The notes under the pieces: model-generated | The model's input: the letters and a program-made list of their open reading frames with translations, nothing else | The model's database searches: none | What the model was told of the DNA's origin: nothing | Shown: piece by piece, positions 51,204-60,836 of the stretch | Numbering within the stretch: position 1 is the first letter of the stretch | Layout of the letters: the number at the start of each line of letters is the position of its first letter | Made by a program: the position numbers and the translations under genes | NCBI RefSeq assembly: GCF_021601625.1 | Contig: NZ_BQHR01000004.1 | Location: forward strand, 186,001 to 250,000 | Length of the DNA stretch: 64,000 bases | DNA from: Pseudomonas paraglycinae | Lineage (GTDB): Bacteria; Pseudomonadota; Gammaproteobacteria; Pseudomonadales; Pseudomonadaceae | Reading direction: 5' to 3'

Positions 51204-52391
51204 ATGTCTGCGCAGCAACAGCCACCGCAAAGCTCCATGGCGATCACCCTGCAGATCGTCTCCATCGTTTTCTATACCTTTATTGCCTTCCTCTGCATCG
51301 GCCTGCCGATTGCGGTGCTGCCCGGTTACGTGCACGAACAACTGGGTTTCAGTGCCGTGATCGCGGGGCTGGTGATCGGTTCGCAATACCTGGCCACTCT
51401 GCTCAGTCGGCCCATGGCCGGGCGCATGTCGGATACCGTCGGGACCAAACGGGCGATTGTTTACGGCTTGTCGGGGATCGTACTCAGCGGCTTGTTGACG
51501 CTTGTCTCTACGTTGCTGCAGGACTTCCCGCTGACGAGCCTGATCATCCTGATCGCCGGGCGCTTGCTGCTCGGTATCGCGCAAGGATTGATCGGCGTCG
51601 GCACCATCAGTTGGTGCATGGGTCAGGTAGGGGCGGAACATACCGCCCGTTCCATCGGCTGGAACGGCATCGCCTCTTATGGCGCCATCGCCATCGGCGC
51701 GCCGTTGGGTGTGCTGATGGTGGCCGACTACGGCTTTACCAGCCTCGGGATCGCGCTCTCGGTATTGGCCGCTGGCGCCCTGTTGCTGATCCGCAACAAG
51801 CCTTCGGTGCCGGTGGTGCGCGGCGAACGCCTGCCGTTCTGGAATGTATTCGGACGCATTGCACCGTTCGGCGCCAGTCTGAGCCTGGCTTCGATCGGTT
51901 ACGGCACCCTGACCACCTTCATCACCCTGTATTACCTCAATCGCGGCTGGACCGGCGCGGCGTACTGCCTGACGGTATTCGGTGTGTGCTTCATCCTGTC
52001 GCGACTGCTGTTCATTTCAGCCATCGCACGTTTTGGCGGTTTTGCGTCCGCCATCGCCTGCATGGCCATCGAGACCGTCGGACTGTTGCTGCTGTGGCTC
52101 GCACCCTCGACCGCGTACGCCTTGATCGGCGCAGGCCTGGCCGGATTCGGTCTGTCGCTGGTGTATCCAGCGCTGGGCGTTGAAGCGATCAAGCAGGTAC
52201 CCAACTCCAGCCGTGGTGCCGGGCTGAGTGCCTATGCGGTGTTTTTCGATCTCGCACTGGCGATTGCCGGCCCGTTGATGGGCGCGGTGGCGTTGAATCT
52301 GGGGTATTCGTGGATTTTCCTGATCGCTGCACTGCTGTCCGTCACCGGACTGGCGCTGACGTTATGGCTCAAGCGTCGGGCAATGGCCTGA
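51204..52391 (+). CDS. MFS transporter of the YhhS family
   Basis: 395 residues with twelve membrane helices; motifs GLVIGSQYLATLLSRPMAGR, DTVGTKRAIVYGLSG (loop 2-3 motif) and SWNGIA-like IGWNGIASYGAIAIGAPLG match YhhS. It is probably a proton-driven exporter of unknown substrate. The ATG at 51204 is preferred over the longer open frame, which crosses the palindromic element. It is followed after four bases by a convergent hydrolase gene. Confidence 0.88.
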   Translation: MSAQQQPPQSSMAITLQIVSIVFYTFIAFLCIGLPIAVLPGYVHEQLGFSAVIAGLVIGSQYLATLLSRPMAGRMSDTVGTKRAIVYGLSGIVLSGLLTLVSTLLQDFPLTSLIILIAGRLLLGIAQGLIGVGTISWCMGQVGAEHTARSIGWNGIASYGAIAIGAPLGVLMVADYGFTSLGIALSVLAAGALLLIRNKPSVPVVRGERLPFWNVFGRIAPFGASLSLASIGYGTLTTFITLYYLNRGWTGAAYCLTVFGVCFILSRLLFISAIARFGGFASAIACMAIETVGLLLLWLAPSTAYALIGAGLAGFGLSLVYPALGVEAIKQVPNSSRGAGLSAYAVFFDLALAIAGPLMGAVALNLGYSWIFLIAALLSVTGLALTLWLKRRAMA

Positions 52392-52395
52392 GCCT

Positions 52396-53433
52396 TTACT
52401 GATCCGCCGTCTGCATCCCCGCGCGGGTCGGCCTGCCCAGAGCGTGGGAGAAGAACCGCCCGGCCTCGGAAATCAGGTTGCGATGGATGTCTTCGCGATC
52501 CACGCCATCGGCATCGGTGCACAGCGCCGGCATGGCGAGGATCTGCTCTTCGGTGCACGGCGCCATGAACACAAAGTGCCCTGCCCCGGCCAGCAATTTG
52601 AAGTCGGGCGCGGTCGGCAGCTTGCGCGCCAGGGCGGCGGCGTTTTTGTCGAAGGCCACCAGTTTGTCGCCGTCACCGCTGTAGAGCAGCACCGGCACGT
52701 GAACATCGGCGAGGGTGTGACGACCAAACTTGAGGCTCAGCGGTGCCATCAACAGCAGCGCATGCACGCGCGGATCGGCCACCGGTTGCAGATCGTCGCG
52801 ATCGACAATCAACTCACCCTGGGTGTTGCAGGCGTCGCGGTCGTCCGGGCGTTCCTGGCAGTAACGGCGCAGACGATCCAGATCAGGCTGTGCGCCGGAC
52901 AGAATCAACGCGGTCTCGCCGCCTGCCGAATAACCAATGACGCCAACCTGATCAGCATTCACGTACGGCGCGAGCATACGGTCGCCCAACGTGGCGGTAA
53001 TGGCTTCGGAAATCTGGATCGGCCGGCCGTAAAGGTTGCTCAGCGTACCGAGGCGGCTGTGATCCTTGGAGTTGTCGCCGGGGTGAATCACCGCCACCAC
53101 CACAAAGCCCTTGCGTGCCAGTGACGTGGCCAGATCGTGCAGCGCCAGTGGCGTGCCGGTGTTGCCGTGGGACAGCATCAGCATCGGGAAGCGGCCGATG
53201 GCGACTTTGGTGTCTTCGCCGGCCTCGACCGAATAGCCTTCGAGCAGGCTCATGTGTTCGCGATCGCTGGAGGGATAGAACGCGATGGCACGCATCGGTT
53301 GCAGGTCGAGCGGGTCGAGGAACGTCATCTCGTGATAGCCGACGCTCCAGCGTGGGTGCTGCCCGGGCGCAGCGTGCACTGAATTGAGGCTGCCGAGCAG
53401 GCAAATCAGTAACGCTGCACAAAGACGCATCAT
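52396..53433 (-). CDS. exported alpha/beta-hydrolase (dienelactone hydrolase-like)
   Basis: 345 residues with a signal peptide (RLCAALLICLLGSLNSVHAAP). Alpha/beta-hydrolase features: oxyanion strand MLMLSHGNTGTPLALH, nucleophile elbow VIGYSAGGETAL (Ser), acid in LLYSGDGDKLV and His in LLAGAGHFVFMAP. The size and exported state resemble the platelet-activating-factor acetylhydrolase-like group. Substrate unknown. Two adjacent ATGs (53433, 53430) are possible starts. Confidence 0.87.
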   Translation of the reverse strand: MMRLCAALLICLLGSLNSVHAAPGQHPRWSVGYHEMTFLDPLDLQPMRAIAFYPSSDREHMSLLEGYSVEAGEDTKVAIGRFPMLMLSHGNTGTPLALHDLATSLARKGFVVVAVIHPGDNSKDHSRLGTLSNLYGRPIQISEAITATLGDRMLAPYVNADQVGVIGYSAGGETALILSGAQPDLDRLRRYCQERPDDRDACNTQGELIVDRDDLQPVADPRVHALLLMAPLSLKFGRHTLADVHVPVLLYSGDGDKLVAFDKNAAALARKLPTAPDFKLLAGAGHFVFMAPCTEEQILAMPALCTDADGVDREDIHRNLISEAGRFFSHALGRPTRAGMQTADQ

Positions 53434-53582
53434 GGGATGCCCCACCCTGTTGTTACTCAATCGAAAGATCCGTTGTGTTCGACGCCCGAAATTCCGAGGT
53501 TCGGTGATCCGGCGCGGCGTTGCACTCAGACGTTGATCATCAGACTGCATAACCCGGGCCAGATTATGTAACAGTCAGAAAC

Positions 53583-53631
53583 AAAAAACTCCGTATCTGG
53601 CCCTTGCGGATCCAGAATACAGAGTTTTTTT
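53583..53631 (-). terminator. terminator of azoR
   Basis: AAAAAACTC and GAGTTTTTTT flank an imperfect stem (GTATCTGG / CCAGAATAC). It lies 38 bases beyond the azoR stop and gives a T run on the minus strand. Confidence 0.8.
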
Positions 53632-53668
53632 GGGTTTGCCTGAACAGGAGCTGTTCTTTACGCAAGCC

Positions 53669-54280
53669 TTACGCGGCGGCGAACAGTTGCTCGCTGATTT
53701 TCGCCTGAGCAGCGCTCATGGCGCTGTTGCGCACTTCTTCGCCATAGGCCAGGCCTTCAGCACGCACGACTTCGATGTCGGTGATGCCGAGGAAGCCGAA
53801 CACCAGCTTCAGGTAGTCTTCGTGCGCCACGCCCGAAGCCTGACCTGCGTGGATGCCGCCAGCGGTGGACACGATCACCACTTTCTTGCCACCGCACAGG
53901 CCTTCAGGGCCGGCTTCGGTGTAGCGGAAGGTCTGGCCGGCAACGGCAATGCGGTCGATCCAGGCTTTGAGCTGGGTCGGCACGGTGAAGTTGTACATCG
54001 GTGCAGCGACGACGATGGCGTCGGCGGCGATGAATTCGGCCAGGGTGGTGGCGCTCAGTTCGGCTTCGTGCTGTTGTGCGGCGTTGCGCAGTTCAGCGGT
54101 GGTGCCGGCGGCAACCAGAGTGGTCGACGAGAAGTGGCTGATGGCGTCGGCGGCCAGGTCGCGGTAGGTCACGACAGCGCTTGGCTCGGCGGCTTGCCAG
54201 GCTTGAGTCACTTGACTGCTCAGCTGACGGGAAGCGGAGTTGTCGCCCAGAATGCTCGAATCGATGTGCAGCAGTTTCAT
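53669..54280 (-). CDS. azoR: FMN-dependent NADH:quinone oxidoreductase / azoreductase AzoR
   Basis: 203 residues, flavodoxin-like fold: [20 protein letters not shown] (FMN phosphate site), [20 protein letters not shown] (flavin loop) and VSTAGGIH. It reduces quinones and azo compounds by two electrons. It is divergent from a LysR regulator with 127 bases between, the usual arrangement for a LysR-controlled oxidoreductase. Confidence 0.94.
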   Translation of the reverse strand: MKLLHIDSSILGDNSASRQLSSQVTQAWQAAEPSAVVTYRDLAADAISHFSSTTLVAAGTTAELRNAAQQHEAELSATTLAEFIAADAIVVAAPMYNFTVPTQLKAWIDRIAVAGQTFRYTEAGPEGLCGGKKVVIVSTAGGIHAGQASGVAHEDYLKLVFGFLGITDIEVVRAEGLAYGEEVRNSAMSAAQAKISEQLFAAA

Positions 54281-54407
54281 GTGGAATCTCCTGGAATGAA
54301 TCGCCGGTGGCGACGGAATGGAGACAATCCTACCGACGAAACCAATAGCTGATTAGACGGCAACAATGCGATAGTTTGTCCCACTGATAGAACAGTCGGA
54401 TTTCCCC

Positions 54408-55316
54408 ATGCAAGACCTCAACGATCTCTACTATTTCGCCAAAGTGGTCGAGGCTGGCGGATTCGCCGCCGCCGGCCGCTTGCTGGGCATTCCCAAGTCA
54501 CGCCTTTCACGGCGCATCGCCGAGCTGGAAGAACGCCTCGGCGCACGCTTGCTGCAACGCACCACTCGCCAATTGAAGCTGACGGCGGTCGGCGAACGCT
54601 ATCTGCGTCACTGTCAGGCAATGCTGCTGGAAGCGGAAATGGCCGACGAGACGGTCGCCAGCATGTCCAGCGAGCCTCGCGGACGCCTGCGCGTTTCAAG
54701 CCCTACCGGGCTGGCCCATGAAATGCTGCCAGTGGTGATCAGCAATTTCCTTGGCAAATACCCTCAGGTGCAGCTGGAAGTCACCCTGATCAATCGCCGG
54801 GTCGACCTGATTACCGAAGGCATCGACGTGGCCCTGCGCGTGCGCGAACACGGCGATGAAGAACCGATGCTGGTGACCCGCCGCCTGCGGCAAGCGCAAA
54901 TGGTGGTGGTGGCTAGCCCTTCCTTTATACAAGGCGTGGAAATCAATCATCCGCAAGACTTGAAGAACTTGCCGGTGTTAGGCGCTTTGGAGGCCGACCG
55001 CATGGTGCATGTGCGCCTGCTCGATCAGCACGGCAAGAGTTGCGATCTGGCGCTGGAAGCCCGGCTGGGGATCGACGATTTCATCGTGCGCAAGGCGTGT
55101 GTGCTGGCCGGCCAGGGTTTCACCCTGTTGCCGATGATGTATTGCGAAGCCGAGTTGAATAACGGCACGCTGGTGCAATTGTTGCCGGACTGGTCACTGC
55201 CTGGCGGCTGGCTGCAAGCGGTGTATCCGCATCGGCGCGGGGTGATGCCGGCGGTGCGCGCGTGGATCGATCATCTGGTCGAATCGTTCAATGCCTGTGG
55301 AGAACGGCTGTTATGA
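54408..55316 (+). CDS. LysR-family regulator, probably of azoR
   Basis: 302 residues: N-terminal winged helix-turn-helix (FAKVVEAGGFAAAGRLLGIPKSRLSRRIAELE) and a periplasmic-binding-type effector domain (GRLRVSSPTGLAHEMLPVVI). It should bind the intergenic region shared with azoR. Its stop overlaps the start of the YjbR-type gene (ATGA), so the two are translated together. Confidence 0.92.
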   Translation: MQDLNDLYYFAKVVEAGGFAAAGRLLGIPKSRLSRRIAELEERLGARLLQRTTRQLKLTAVGERYLRHCQAMLLEAEMADETVASMSSEPRGRLRVSSPTGLAHEMLPVVISNFLGKYPQVQLEVTLINRRVDLITEGIDVALRVREHGDEEPMLVTRRLRQAQMVVVASPSFIQGVEINHPQDLKNLPVLGALEADRMVHVRLLDQHGKSCDLALEARLGIDDFIVRKACVLAGQGFTLLPMMYCEAELNNGTLVQLLPDWSLPGGWLQAVYPHRRGVMPAVRAWIDHLVESFNACGERLL

Positions 55317-55672
55317 AACAAGGAAAGATGAGCGAGAAGGACGTCGCAGAGTTCTGCCTGGCCCTGCCCGGCGCCCGGGAAGACTACAAATGGGGTGGCG
55401 TGCGGGTGTTTTCGATTGCCGGCAACAAGATGTTCGCCTTGCAGGGATTGCGCGGTGATTCGCTGGCATTCAAGGTCGACAAGGACCTGTTTCTCGGTCA
55501 TTGCGACCGGCCGGGCATTCACCCGGCGCCGTATCTGGCCCGGGCGCAATGGATCATCATGCACCCGCCCTACCCGCTGGGCGCCGAGGAACTGCAAGGG
55601 TTGCTGCAGCGTTCTCATCAACTGGTGGTGAGCAAGCTGCCCAAGCGCGTGCAGGTCGGGCTGTTGCTCTAG
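55313..55672 (+). CDS. MmcQ/YjbR-family protein
   Basis: 119 residues with the CyaY-like YjbR pattern: VAEFCLALPGAREDYKWGG, FSIAGNKMFALQ, SLAFKVDKDLF and [11 protein letters not shown]. Members were called DNA-binding from structure; the real function is unclear. The start overlaps the lysR stop. It is convergent with the DUF1294 gene, overlapping by four bases. Confidence 0.87.
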   Translation: MKQGKMSEKDVAEFCLALPGAREDYKWGGVRVFSIAGNKMFALQGLRGDSLAFKVDKDLFLGHCDRPGIHPAPYLARAQWIIMHPPYPLGAEELQGLLQRSHQLVVSKLPKRVQVGLLL

Positions 55673-56097
55673 AACAGCGCCAGCAGGTTGGAACCGAGGA
55701 ACAACTGATCGATCCAGAACATCTGGTGCAACGCCACGATCATCCAGAACAGCACCTGAAACGACACCTTGCGCGTCTTGTGCCGGAAGACCTGCTGGGC
55801 GATCAACGCGCCAGGCCAGCCGCCGGCCAGTTCCACGGCGTGCAGGATGTTCTCCGGCGTACGCCAGGCGTCGGCGCGGGCCTTGCGCTTGTCCGCCCAG
55901 TACAGGAAAAACGCCAGCACGCTGACCAGCCCGTAAGCCGTCAGCGGTACCAGGGAAATCCCGCGCAGCCACATCGACAGCGAGCCGGACAACGGCAAGG
56001 CGCAGACGATCAGCAGCACCACCAGCTTCAATTTCAGATGCTGAACATTGCCACCGGAAGGTCCGCGTTCCGGGCGACGTGCGCGGGAATCACTCAT
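55669..56097 (-). CDS. DUF1294 small membrane protein
   Basis: 142 residues: a basic cytosolic N-terminus ([12 protein letters not shown]), then about three to four hydrophobic helices and the DUF1294 signature [29 protein letters not shown] (here split), with [10 protein letters not shown]. Function unknown. The start overlaps the uppP stop (ATGA), so it is coupled to uppP. Confidence 0.85.
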   Translation of the reverse strand: MSDSRARRPERGPSGGNVQHLKLKLVVLLIVCALPLSGSLSMWLRGISLVPLTAYGLVSVLAFFLYWADKRKARADAWRTPENILHAVELAGGWPGALIAQQVFRHKTRKVSFQVLFWMIVALHQMFWIDQLFLGSNLLALF

Positions 56098-56924
56098 GGC
56101 TGGGCGGCCGTCCAGTCGACCCAGCCGAACTGCCAGGTCGCCAGAATCACCAGACCGAAGACGATCCGATACCAAGCGAACGCCGCGTAGCTGTGGCTGC
56201 CAATAAACTTGAGCAAACCGCGCACGGCGATCATGGCGAAGATGAAGGCCGTGACAAAACCGATGGCGAACACCGGAAAATCTGCCGGTACGAACAGGTC
56301 GCGATACTTGTAGCCCGAGTACACCGCCGCACCGACCATGGTGGGCATCGCCAGGAAGAACGAAAACTCGGTGGCGGTCTTGCGCGACAGGCCGAACAGC
56401 AGGCCGCCGATGATGGTCGAGCCAGAGCGCGAGGTGCCGGGGATCATTGCCAGGCACTGGGCGAAGCCAATCTTCAGTGCATCCGTCCAGCGAATCTCGT
56501 CGACCGTTTCGGCATGGACTTCATGCTGACGCTGTTCGGCCCACAGCATCACGATCCCGCCCACCACCAGCGCGGCGGCAACGGTGATCGGGTTGAACAG
56601 GTAGTGATGAATCAAGTCGGCGAAGATCACCCCCAACACCACGGCGGGCATGAAAGCGATCAGCAGGTTGACCGTGAAGCGCCGCGCACTCGGCTGGGTC
56701 GGCAAGCCGATGACCACGTCGAGAATCTTGCGTCGAAACTCCCAGACCACCGCGAGAATCGCGCCGAGCTGAATGATGATGTTGAACGCCATGGCCCGCT
56801 CGCCTCCGAAATCGAGCAAGTCGGCAACAATGATCTGGTGTCCGGTACTGGAAATGGGCAAAAACTCCGTCAGCCCCTCTACAACTCCAAGAATTAGTGC
56901 CTGCAAGGCCGTCCAAAGATCCAT
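56094..56924 (-). CDS. uppP: undecaprenyl-diphosphatase UppP (BacA)
   Basis: 276 residues, polytopic, with both catalytic signatures: [16 protein letters not shown] and [15 protein letters not shown]. It recycles the undecaprenyl diphosphate carrier for peptidoglycan and other envelope glycans, and its overproduction gives bacitracin resistance. The ATG at 56924 has GGGGGA four bases upstream; the longer open frame lacks a site and the family start fits here. Confidence 0.95.
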   Translation of the reverse strand: MDLWTALQALILGVVEGLTEFLPISSTGHQIIVADLLDFGGERAMAFNIIIQLGAILAVVWEFRRKILDVVIGLPTQPSARRFTVNLLIAFMPAVVLGVIFADLIHHYLFNPITVAAALVVGGIVMLWAEQRQHEVHAETVDEIRWTDALKIGFAQCLAMIPGTSRSGSTIIGGLLFGLSRKTATEFSFFLAMPTMVGAAVYSGYKYRDLFVPADFPVFAIGFVTAFIFAMIAVRGLLKFIGSHSYAAFAWYRIVFGLVILATWQFGWVDWTAAQP

Positions 56925-57227
56925 CAATCCCCCAGAGAGCGATGCGCAGCGGCATGCTCCGATAGTATTTTTTACGTTCACTTCGTTCAGCGTAGCTGGT
57001 TGTAGCTGTACCGATTCCGCACGCGCAGGATCCACACGAAACAGTCAAAATTCCGTGAAAAATCAATTTGGATTCAGGTTTTCACGCGCGGGGCCGAAAT
57101 CCTAACAGACAAGTCGTAATCGCGCTGCCGCGTTCTACGACTTGGGTCGCGTATGCCCGGTCACCGAAACGTGGTTGGATGCTGGCGGTGGTTTATTACA
57201 AGAAAAAGAATCCGGAGTGACAGCGTT

Positions 57228-58862
57228 ATGAACAGCTTGCGCAGTGTGTCGATCAGCCGACGCTTGTGGCTCATCTTGATTGTGGCGGTGGTCATGCTCC
57301 TGACGTTGGGCGTGTTGATGCTCAAGCAGATCCACGATGACCTGTATCACGCCAAGGCCCAGAAAACCCAGCATGTGGTGCAGACCGCCAGCGGTTTGCT
57401 GACCTACTACCAAGGCCTTGAAGCGGCAGGCACCCTGACCCGCGACGTGGCGCAGAAACAGGCGCTGACCGCGATCCGCGGCCTGCGTTATGACCAGAAC
57501 GACTACTTCTGGATCAACGACCTCACGCCCGTGATGGTCATGCACCCGACCAACCCAAAGCTTGAAGGCCAGAACCTCTCGGCGATACGGGATCCGGACG
57601 GTTTTGCGGTGTTCAACGAAATGGTCGCCATCGCCAAGGCCAAGGGCGCCGGCATGGTCGATTATCGCTGGCCCAAACCCGGCGCCAGTGAACCGGTGGC
57701 CAAGACCTCCTACGTGAAACTGTTCGAGCCGTGGGGCTGGGTCATCGGTTCGGGCGTGTACGTCGACGACGTGCAGGCCGAGTTTCAGGGGCAGGTGATC
57801 AAGGCGTCGGTGGTCGGGCTGGTCATCGCGGTGATCATGGCGCTGCTGGTGATCCTGATCGCGCGCAGCATCGTCCGCCCGTTGCAGGAAACCGTGAACG
57901 CCATGGCCAACATTGCCAGCGGCGAAAGCGATCTGACTCGCAGCCTCGACACCCACGGCCAGGACGAAGTCACTCAACTGGCCCATCACTTCAATGCCTT
58001 CACCGCCAAGTTGCGCCGGGTGATCGGTGACTTGCAGGTGTCCGCCAGCGCATTAGGCCAGTCGTCCAGCGAATTGGGCAATGATGCAGCGCAGGCCCAG
58101 CAACGCAGCCAACAGCAGTCGCAGCAGATGGAACTGGTGGCTACTGCCGTCAACGAAGTGACCTACGGCGTACAGGACGTGGCGAAGAATGCCGAACACG
58201 CCGCCAGCGAAATGCGTGATGCCGAGGCGCAGGCCCAGCAAGGCCAGATCAACATCGATGGCAGCCTGCAGCAGATCGACAAGCTCTCCGGCACCATCGA
58301 TCAGGCCGTTGAAGTCATCCGCACGCTGGCGACGGAAAGCACGCAGATCGGCAGCGTGCTGGAGGTGATCCGTTCAATTGCCGAGCAGACCAACCTGCTC
58401 GCCCTCAACGCCGCGATTGAAGCGGCTCGCGCCGGTGAACAGGGTCGCGGTTTTGCGGTGGTGGCTGACGAAGTGCGTTTGCTGGCTCAGCGCACGCAGA
58501 AGTCCACGGCGGAGATTCAGACGATGATCGAACGCCTGCAGAATCACTCCGAAGCCGCCGTGAAGGTGATCGGCGACAGCAGCAAGGCCTCGCAACTGAC
58601 CATCGAACAGGCCGGCCTCGCCAGCGCCAGCCTGAACGCCATCGGCCAGGCGCTGCGCAACCTCAACGGCCTGAACGCCTCTATTGCCAGCGCAACGCTG
58701 CAGCAGGCGCACGTGGTCGAGGACATCAATCAGAACGTCACCCAGGCGGCGGGCTTGTCCCACAGCACCGCGCTGGCGGCCGAACAGTCGAGCGTGGCGA
58801 GTGTGAAACTCGGCCAGCTCAGCGAACAACTGAACGGGCTGCTGCGCCAGTTCCGCGTCTGA
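57228..58862 (+). CDS. methyl-accepting chemotaxis protein with a single Cache domain
   Basis: 544 residues: membrane helix 1 (about 12-32), periplasmic sCache_2-type domain (35-185; [35 protein letters not shown]), membrane helix 2 (about 190-210), HAMP ([20 protein letters not shown]) and the cytoplasmic signalling domain with hairpin tip [20 protein letters not shown]. sCache_2 receptors often sense small organic acids; the ligand is unknown. The ATG at 57228 (CGGAG upstream) is preferred. Confidence 0.93.
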   Translation: MNSLRSVSISRRLWLILIVAVVMLLTLGVLMLKQIHDDLYHAKAQKTQHVVQTASGLLTYYQGLEAAGTLTRDVAQKQALTAIRGLRYDQNDYFWINDLTPVMVMHPTNPKLEGQNLSAIRDPDGFAVFNEMVAIAKAKGAGMVDYRWPKPGASEPVAKTSYVKLFEPWGWVIGSGVYVDDVQAEFQGQVIKASVVGLVIAVIMALLVILIARSIVRPLQETVNAMANIASGESDLTRSLDTHGQDEVTQLAHHFNAFTAKLRRVIGDLQVSASALGQSSSELGNDAAQAQQRSQQQSQQMELVATAVNEVTYGVQDVAKNAEHAASEMRDAEAQAQQGQINIDGSLQQIDKLSGTIDQAVEVIRTLATESTQIGSVLEVIRSIAEQTNLLALNAAIEAARAGEQGRGFAVVADEVRLLAQRTQKSTAEIQTMIERLQNHSEAAVKVIGDSSKASQLTIEQAGLASASLNAIGQALRNLNGLNASIASATLQQAHVVEDINQNVTQAAGLSHSTALAAEQSSVASVKLGQLSEQLNGLLRQFRV

Positions 58863-58871
58863 TAGCCCTTG

Positions 58872-58901
58872 CAGGTGGGAACTCGTTTCCCACCTGTTTT
58901 T
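58872..58901 (+). terminator. terminator after the chemoreceptor gene
   Basis: Ten-base perfect stem CAGGTGGGAA / TTCCCACCTG with a five-base loop and five T residues, nine bases after the stop codon. Confidence 0.92.
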
Positions 58902-58945
58902 CGGTACAATCCGCTCCCTCTTTTATTTCCCCCCAAGGATCCTGC

Positions 58946-59509
58946 ATGTCCGGGCTTGAACTGTTTGCGGCCGCCCTCGGCGTGATCGCCGTGTGGCTCA
59001 CGGTCAAACAGAATCCGTGGTGCTGGCCGATCGGGCTGGTCATGGTGTCGCTCTACACCTGGGTGTTCTTCGAGGTGAAGCTGTATTCGGACATGCTGCT
59101 GCAGGTGGTTTATGCCGGGCTGCAAATCTATGGCTGGTGGCAATGGACACGGGCCGGGACGATGCATGACGGGCGCGAAGTCAGCCGGCTCGACAATCGC
59201 TCGATTGCGCAGGGCCTGGCCATCGGCGCGGTGGGCAGTCTGTTACTGGGCGCGGCCATGGCCCACTGGACTGACGCTGCGCAACCGTGGCTCGACGCGG
59301 CGCTGACCGGTTTCAGCCTGGTCGCGCAATTCTGGATGGCCCACAAGCGCCTGCAATGCTGGGCGCTGTGGTTCGTGCTGGATGTGATCTTCGTCGGGCT
59401 GTTCCTCTATAAAGGGCTGTACCTCACGGCGGCGCTGTATGCCCTGTTCACCCTGATCGCGGTGCAAGGCTGGCGCGAATGGCGTGCCGATCCGGCGTTG
59501 CAACGATGA
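58946..59509 (+). CDS. pnuC: nicotinamide riboside transporter PnuC
   Basis: 187 residues with about seven membrane helices; PnuC signatures NPWCWPIGLVMVSLYTWVFFE and YGWWQWTRAG. It takes up nicotinamide riboside by facilitated diffusion. AAGGA precedes the start. Its stop overlaps the next gene (ATGA), which encodes the kinase that traps the substrate, so the pair forms an NAD salvage unit. TACAAT at 58905-58910 is a possible -10 box. Confidence 0.92.
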   Translation: MSGLELFAAALGVIAVWLTVKQNPWCWPIGLVMVSLYTWVFFEVKLYSDMLLQVVYAGLQIYGWWQWTRAGTMHDGREVSRLDNRSIAQGLAIGAVGSLLLGAAMAHWTDAAQPWLDAALTGFSLVAQFWMAHKRLQCWALWFVLDVIFVGLFLYKGLYLTAALYALFTLIAVQGWREWRADPALQR

Positions 59510-60030
59510 AAGTAATCGTTCTGACCGGCCCCGAATCCACGGGCAAGAGCTGGCTGGCGGCTGGAATCCAACAGCAGTTCGGCGGTTTGCGGGTGGACGA
59601 GTATGTGCGCTGGTTCATCGAGCAGAACCAGCGGGATACTTGCCTGGCCGATATCCCCGAGATCGCGCGCGGCCAGTTGCAATGGGAAGACGCGGCACGC
59701 ACGCAGCAGCCGCAATTGCTGATTCTCGATACCCATCTGTTGAGCAACATTCTGTGGAGCCAGACCCTGTTCGGCGACTGCCCGCCCTGGCTGGAAACCG
59801 AATTGCTGGCCCGTCATTACGACTTGCACCTGCTGCTCTCCCCCGAGCAGATCGAGTGGACGGACGATGGTCAGCGCTGCCAGCCCGATTTCAGTGAACG
59901 GCTCGCGTTCTATCAGGCCACCCGGACCTGGCTGGAAATCCATCACCAACCCTTGCAGATCATTCAGGGCAACTGGCTCGAACGCCAGCAGCAAGCCTTC
60001 GACGCGGTCCGCGCCCTGCTCGCGGACTGA
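59506..60030 (+). CDS. NadR-like ribosylnicotinamide kinase (P-loop)
   Basis: 174 residues: P-loop LTGPESTGKSWLAAGI and the NadR-kinase patterns VDEYVRWFIEQNQ, ARGQLQWEDAA and LLILDTHLLSNILWSQTLFG. It lacks the adenylyltransferase and DNA-binding domains of full NadR. It phosphorylates nicotinamide riboside to NMN, trapping what PnuC imports. The start overlaps the pnuC stop. Confidence 0.9.
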   Translation: MKVIVLTGPESTGKSWLAAGIQQQFGGLRVDEYVRWFIEQNQRDTCLADIPEIARGQLQWEDAARTQQPQLLILDTHLLSNILWSQTLFGDCPPWLETELLARHYDLHLLLSPEQIEWTDDGQRCQPDFSERLAFYQATRTWLEIHHQPLQIIQGNWLERQQQAFDAVRALLAD

Positions 60031-60092
60031 CCCGGTTTTCGGGGCGTTTGCCCCGCCGCAGCCCCCTGTTTTGGGGCCAAAGTGTCCGTTCC

Positions 60093-60261
60093 TGAAACAC
60101 TCTTTCGGGTGCAAAGTGCCCGTCTCAGCGCCCTTCATGCCTTTGTCATCCGACTTGTTACGCGGTTGAAACACTGCCCTGCAAACCCTTGTTCCAGAGC
60201 TTTGCAATGGCTATGGGGGGCGGGGAAGGTCCTGGCCTGTTTCAGCGTTGAAACAGTTTTT
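60093..60261 (+). promoter_or_regulatory. TGAAACA repeats and a perfect palindrome upstream of fapA
   Basis: TGAAACA occurs at 60093, 60167 and 60249, spaced 74 and 82 bases. The last copy is one arm of a perfect palindrome CTGTTTCA-GCGT-TGAAACAG (60237-60256) followed by five T. It could be an operator or an intrinsic terminator closing transcription from pnuC. Confidence 0.4.
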
Positions 60262-60318
60262 GTATCAGCCCTGCGCTAATCCAACCCAAGGCACTGAAAT
60301 TCAAAGATATTTCAAAAG

Positions 60319-60334
60319 CGGCACAGCTTTCGCT
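60319..60334 (+). promoter_or_regulatory. candidate sigma-54 promoter of fapABCDE
   Basis: CGGCACAGCTTTCGCT matches TGGCAYRNNNNTTGCW at all core positions: GG at -24 (60320-60321) and GC at -12 (60332-60333) with correct spacing, plus CAC and the T before. Two mismatches (first T, second T of TTGC). Predicted start near 60345, leader about 42 bases. Confidence 0.5.
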
Positions 60335-60386
60335 CTCTCCTTCACAACGCTGACCAGGCCAGCCCACTGAAGAAGGAATTGCCACC

Positions 60387-60836
60387 GTGGGAAATATCAA
60401 AAAAGCCTTTACCTGCCTTCTGCTGATCGGATCAGCCGCCAGCCCGTTTCTCAGTTTCAACGTTCAGGCCGAAGGCAATGGCGTGATCGTGCTCAATCGT
60501 GACGTCCAGCCGATCCCGATCGGCCGCAGCGGCGGCAAAGACCCGTACCCCACCACCGTCAATGCCAATCCTTCGGGCCGCATCGGTCAAGCAATGACCA
60601 GCACCGAACTCAACGACGGTGAATTTGCCAGTGTAGCCAGCGGCTCCTCGATTCGCGGCAGCATCACCACCCCGACTTCGAACATCCCCGGCATGAACAC
60701 TGTAACCAACCCCAATGGTTTGCCAGGCATGGGAGGTGGTCACGGCGGCGGCGCCGGCGGCTCGATCTCCAATACCGTCAACCGTGCCATGAGCTCCGGT
60801 CTTGCTCCGCTGACCCGTATGGCTGGAGGCCAATAA
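60387..60836 (+). CDS. fapA: functional amyloid chaperone FapA
   Basis: 149 residues starting at GTG (AAGGA upstream) with a signal peptide (AFTCLLLIGSAASPFLSFNVQA). The mature part is Gly/Ser/Asn-rich with GLPGMGGGHGGGAGGSI near the end. Gene order identifies it as FapA, the periplasmic protein that restrains premature FapC fibrillation and influences FapB/FapC proportions. fapB starts immediately after its stop. Confidence 0.9.
   Translation: MGNIKKAFTCLLLIGSAASPFLSFNVQAEGNGVIVLNRDVQPIPIGRSGGKDPYPTTVNANPSGRIGQAMTSTELNDGEFASVASGSSIRGSITTPTSNIPGMNTVTNPNGLPGMGGGHGGGAGGSISNTVNRAMSSGLAPLTRMAGGQ

Larger units (their letters stand above)
60031..60386. other. 356-base regulatory region upstream of the fap operon
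   Basis: No gene seen. It holds GC-rich hairpins just after the pnuC unit (GGGGCGTTTGCCCC near 60043-60056 and CCCC..GGGG near 60062-60077), the TGAAACA repeats, and a -24/-12-like promoter at 60319-60334. Confidence 0.6.
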
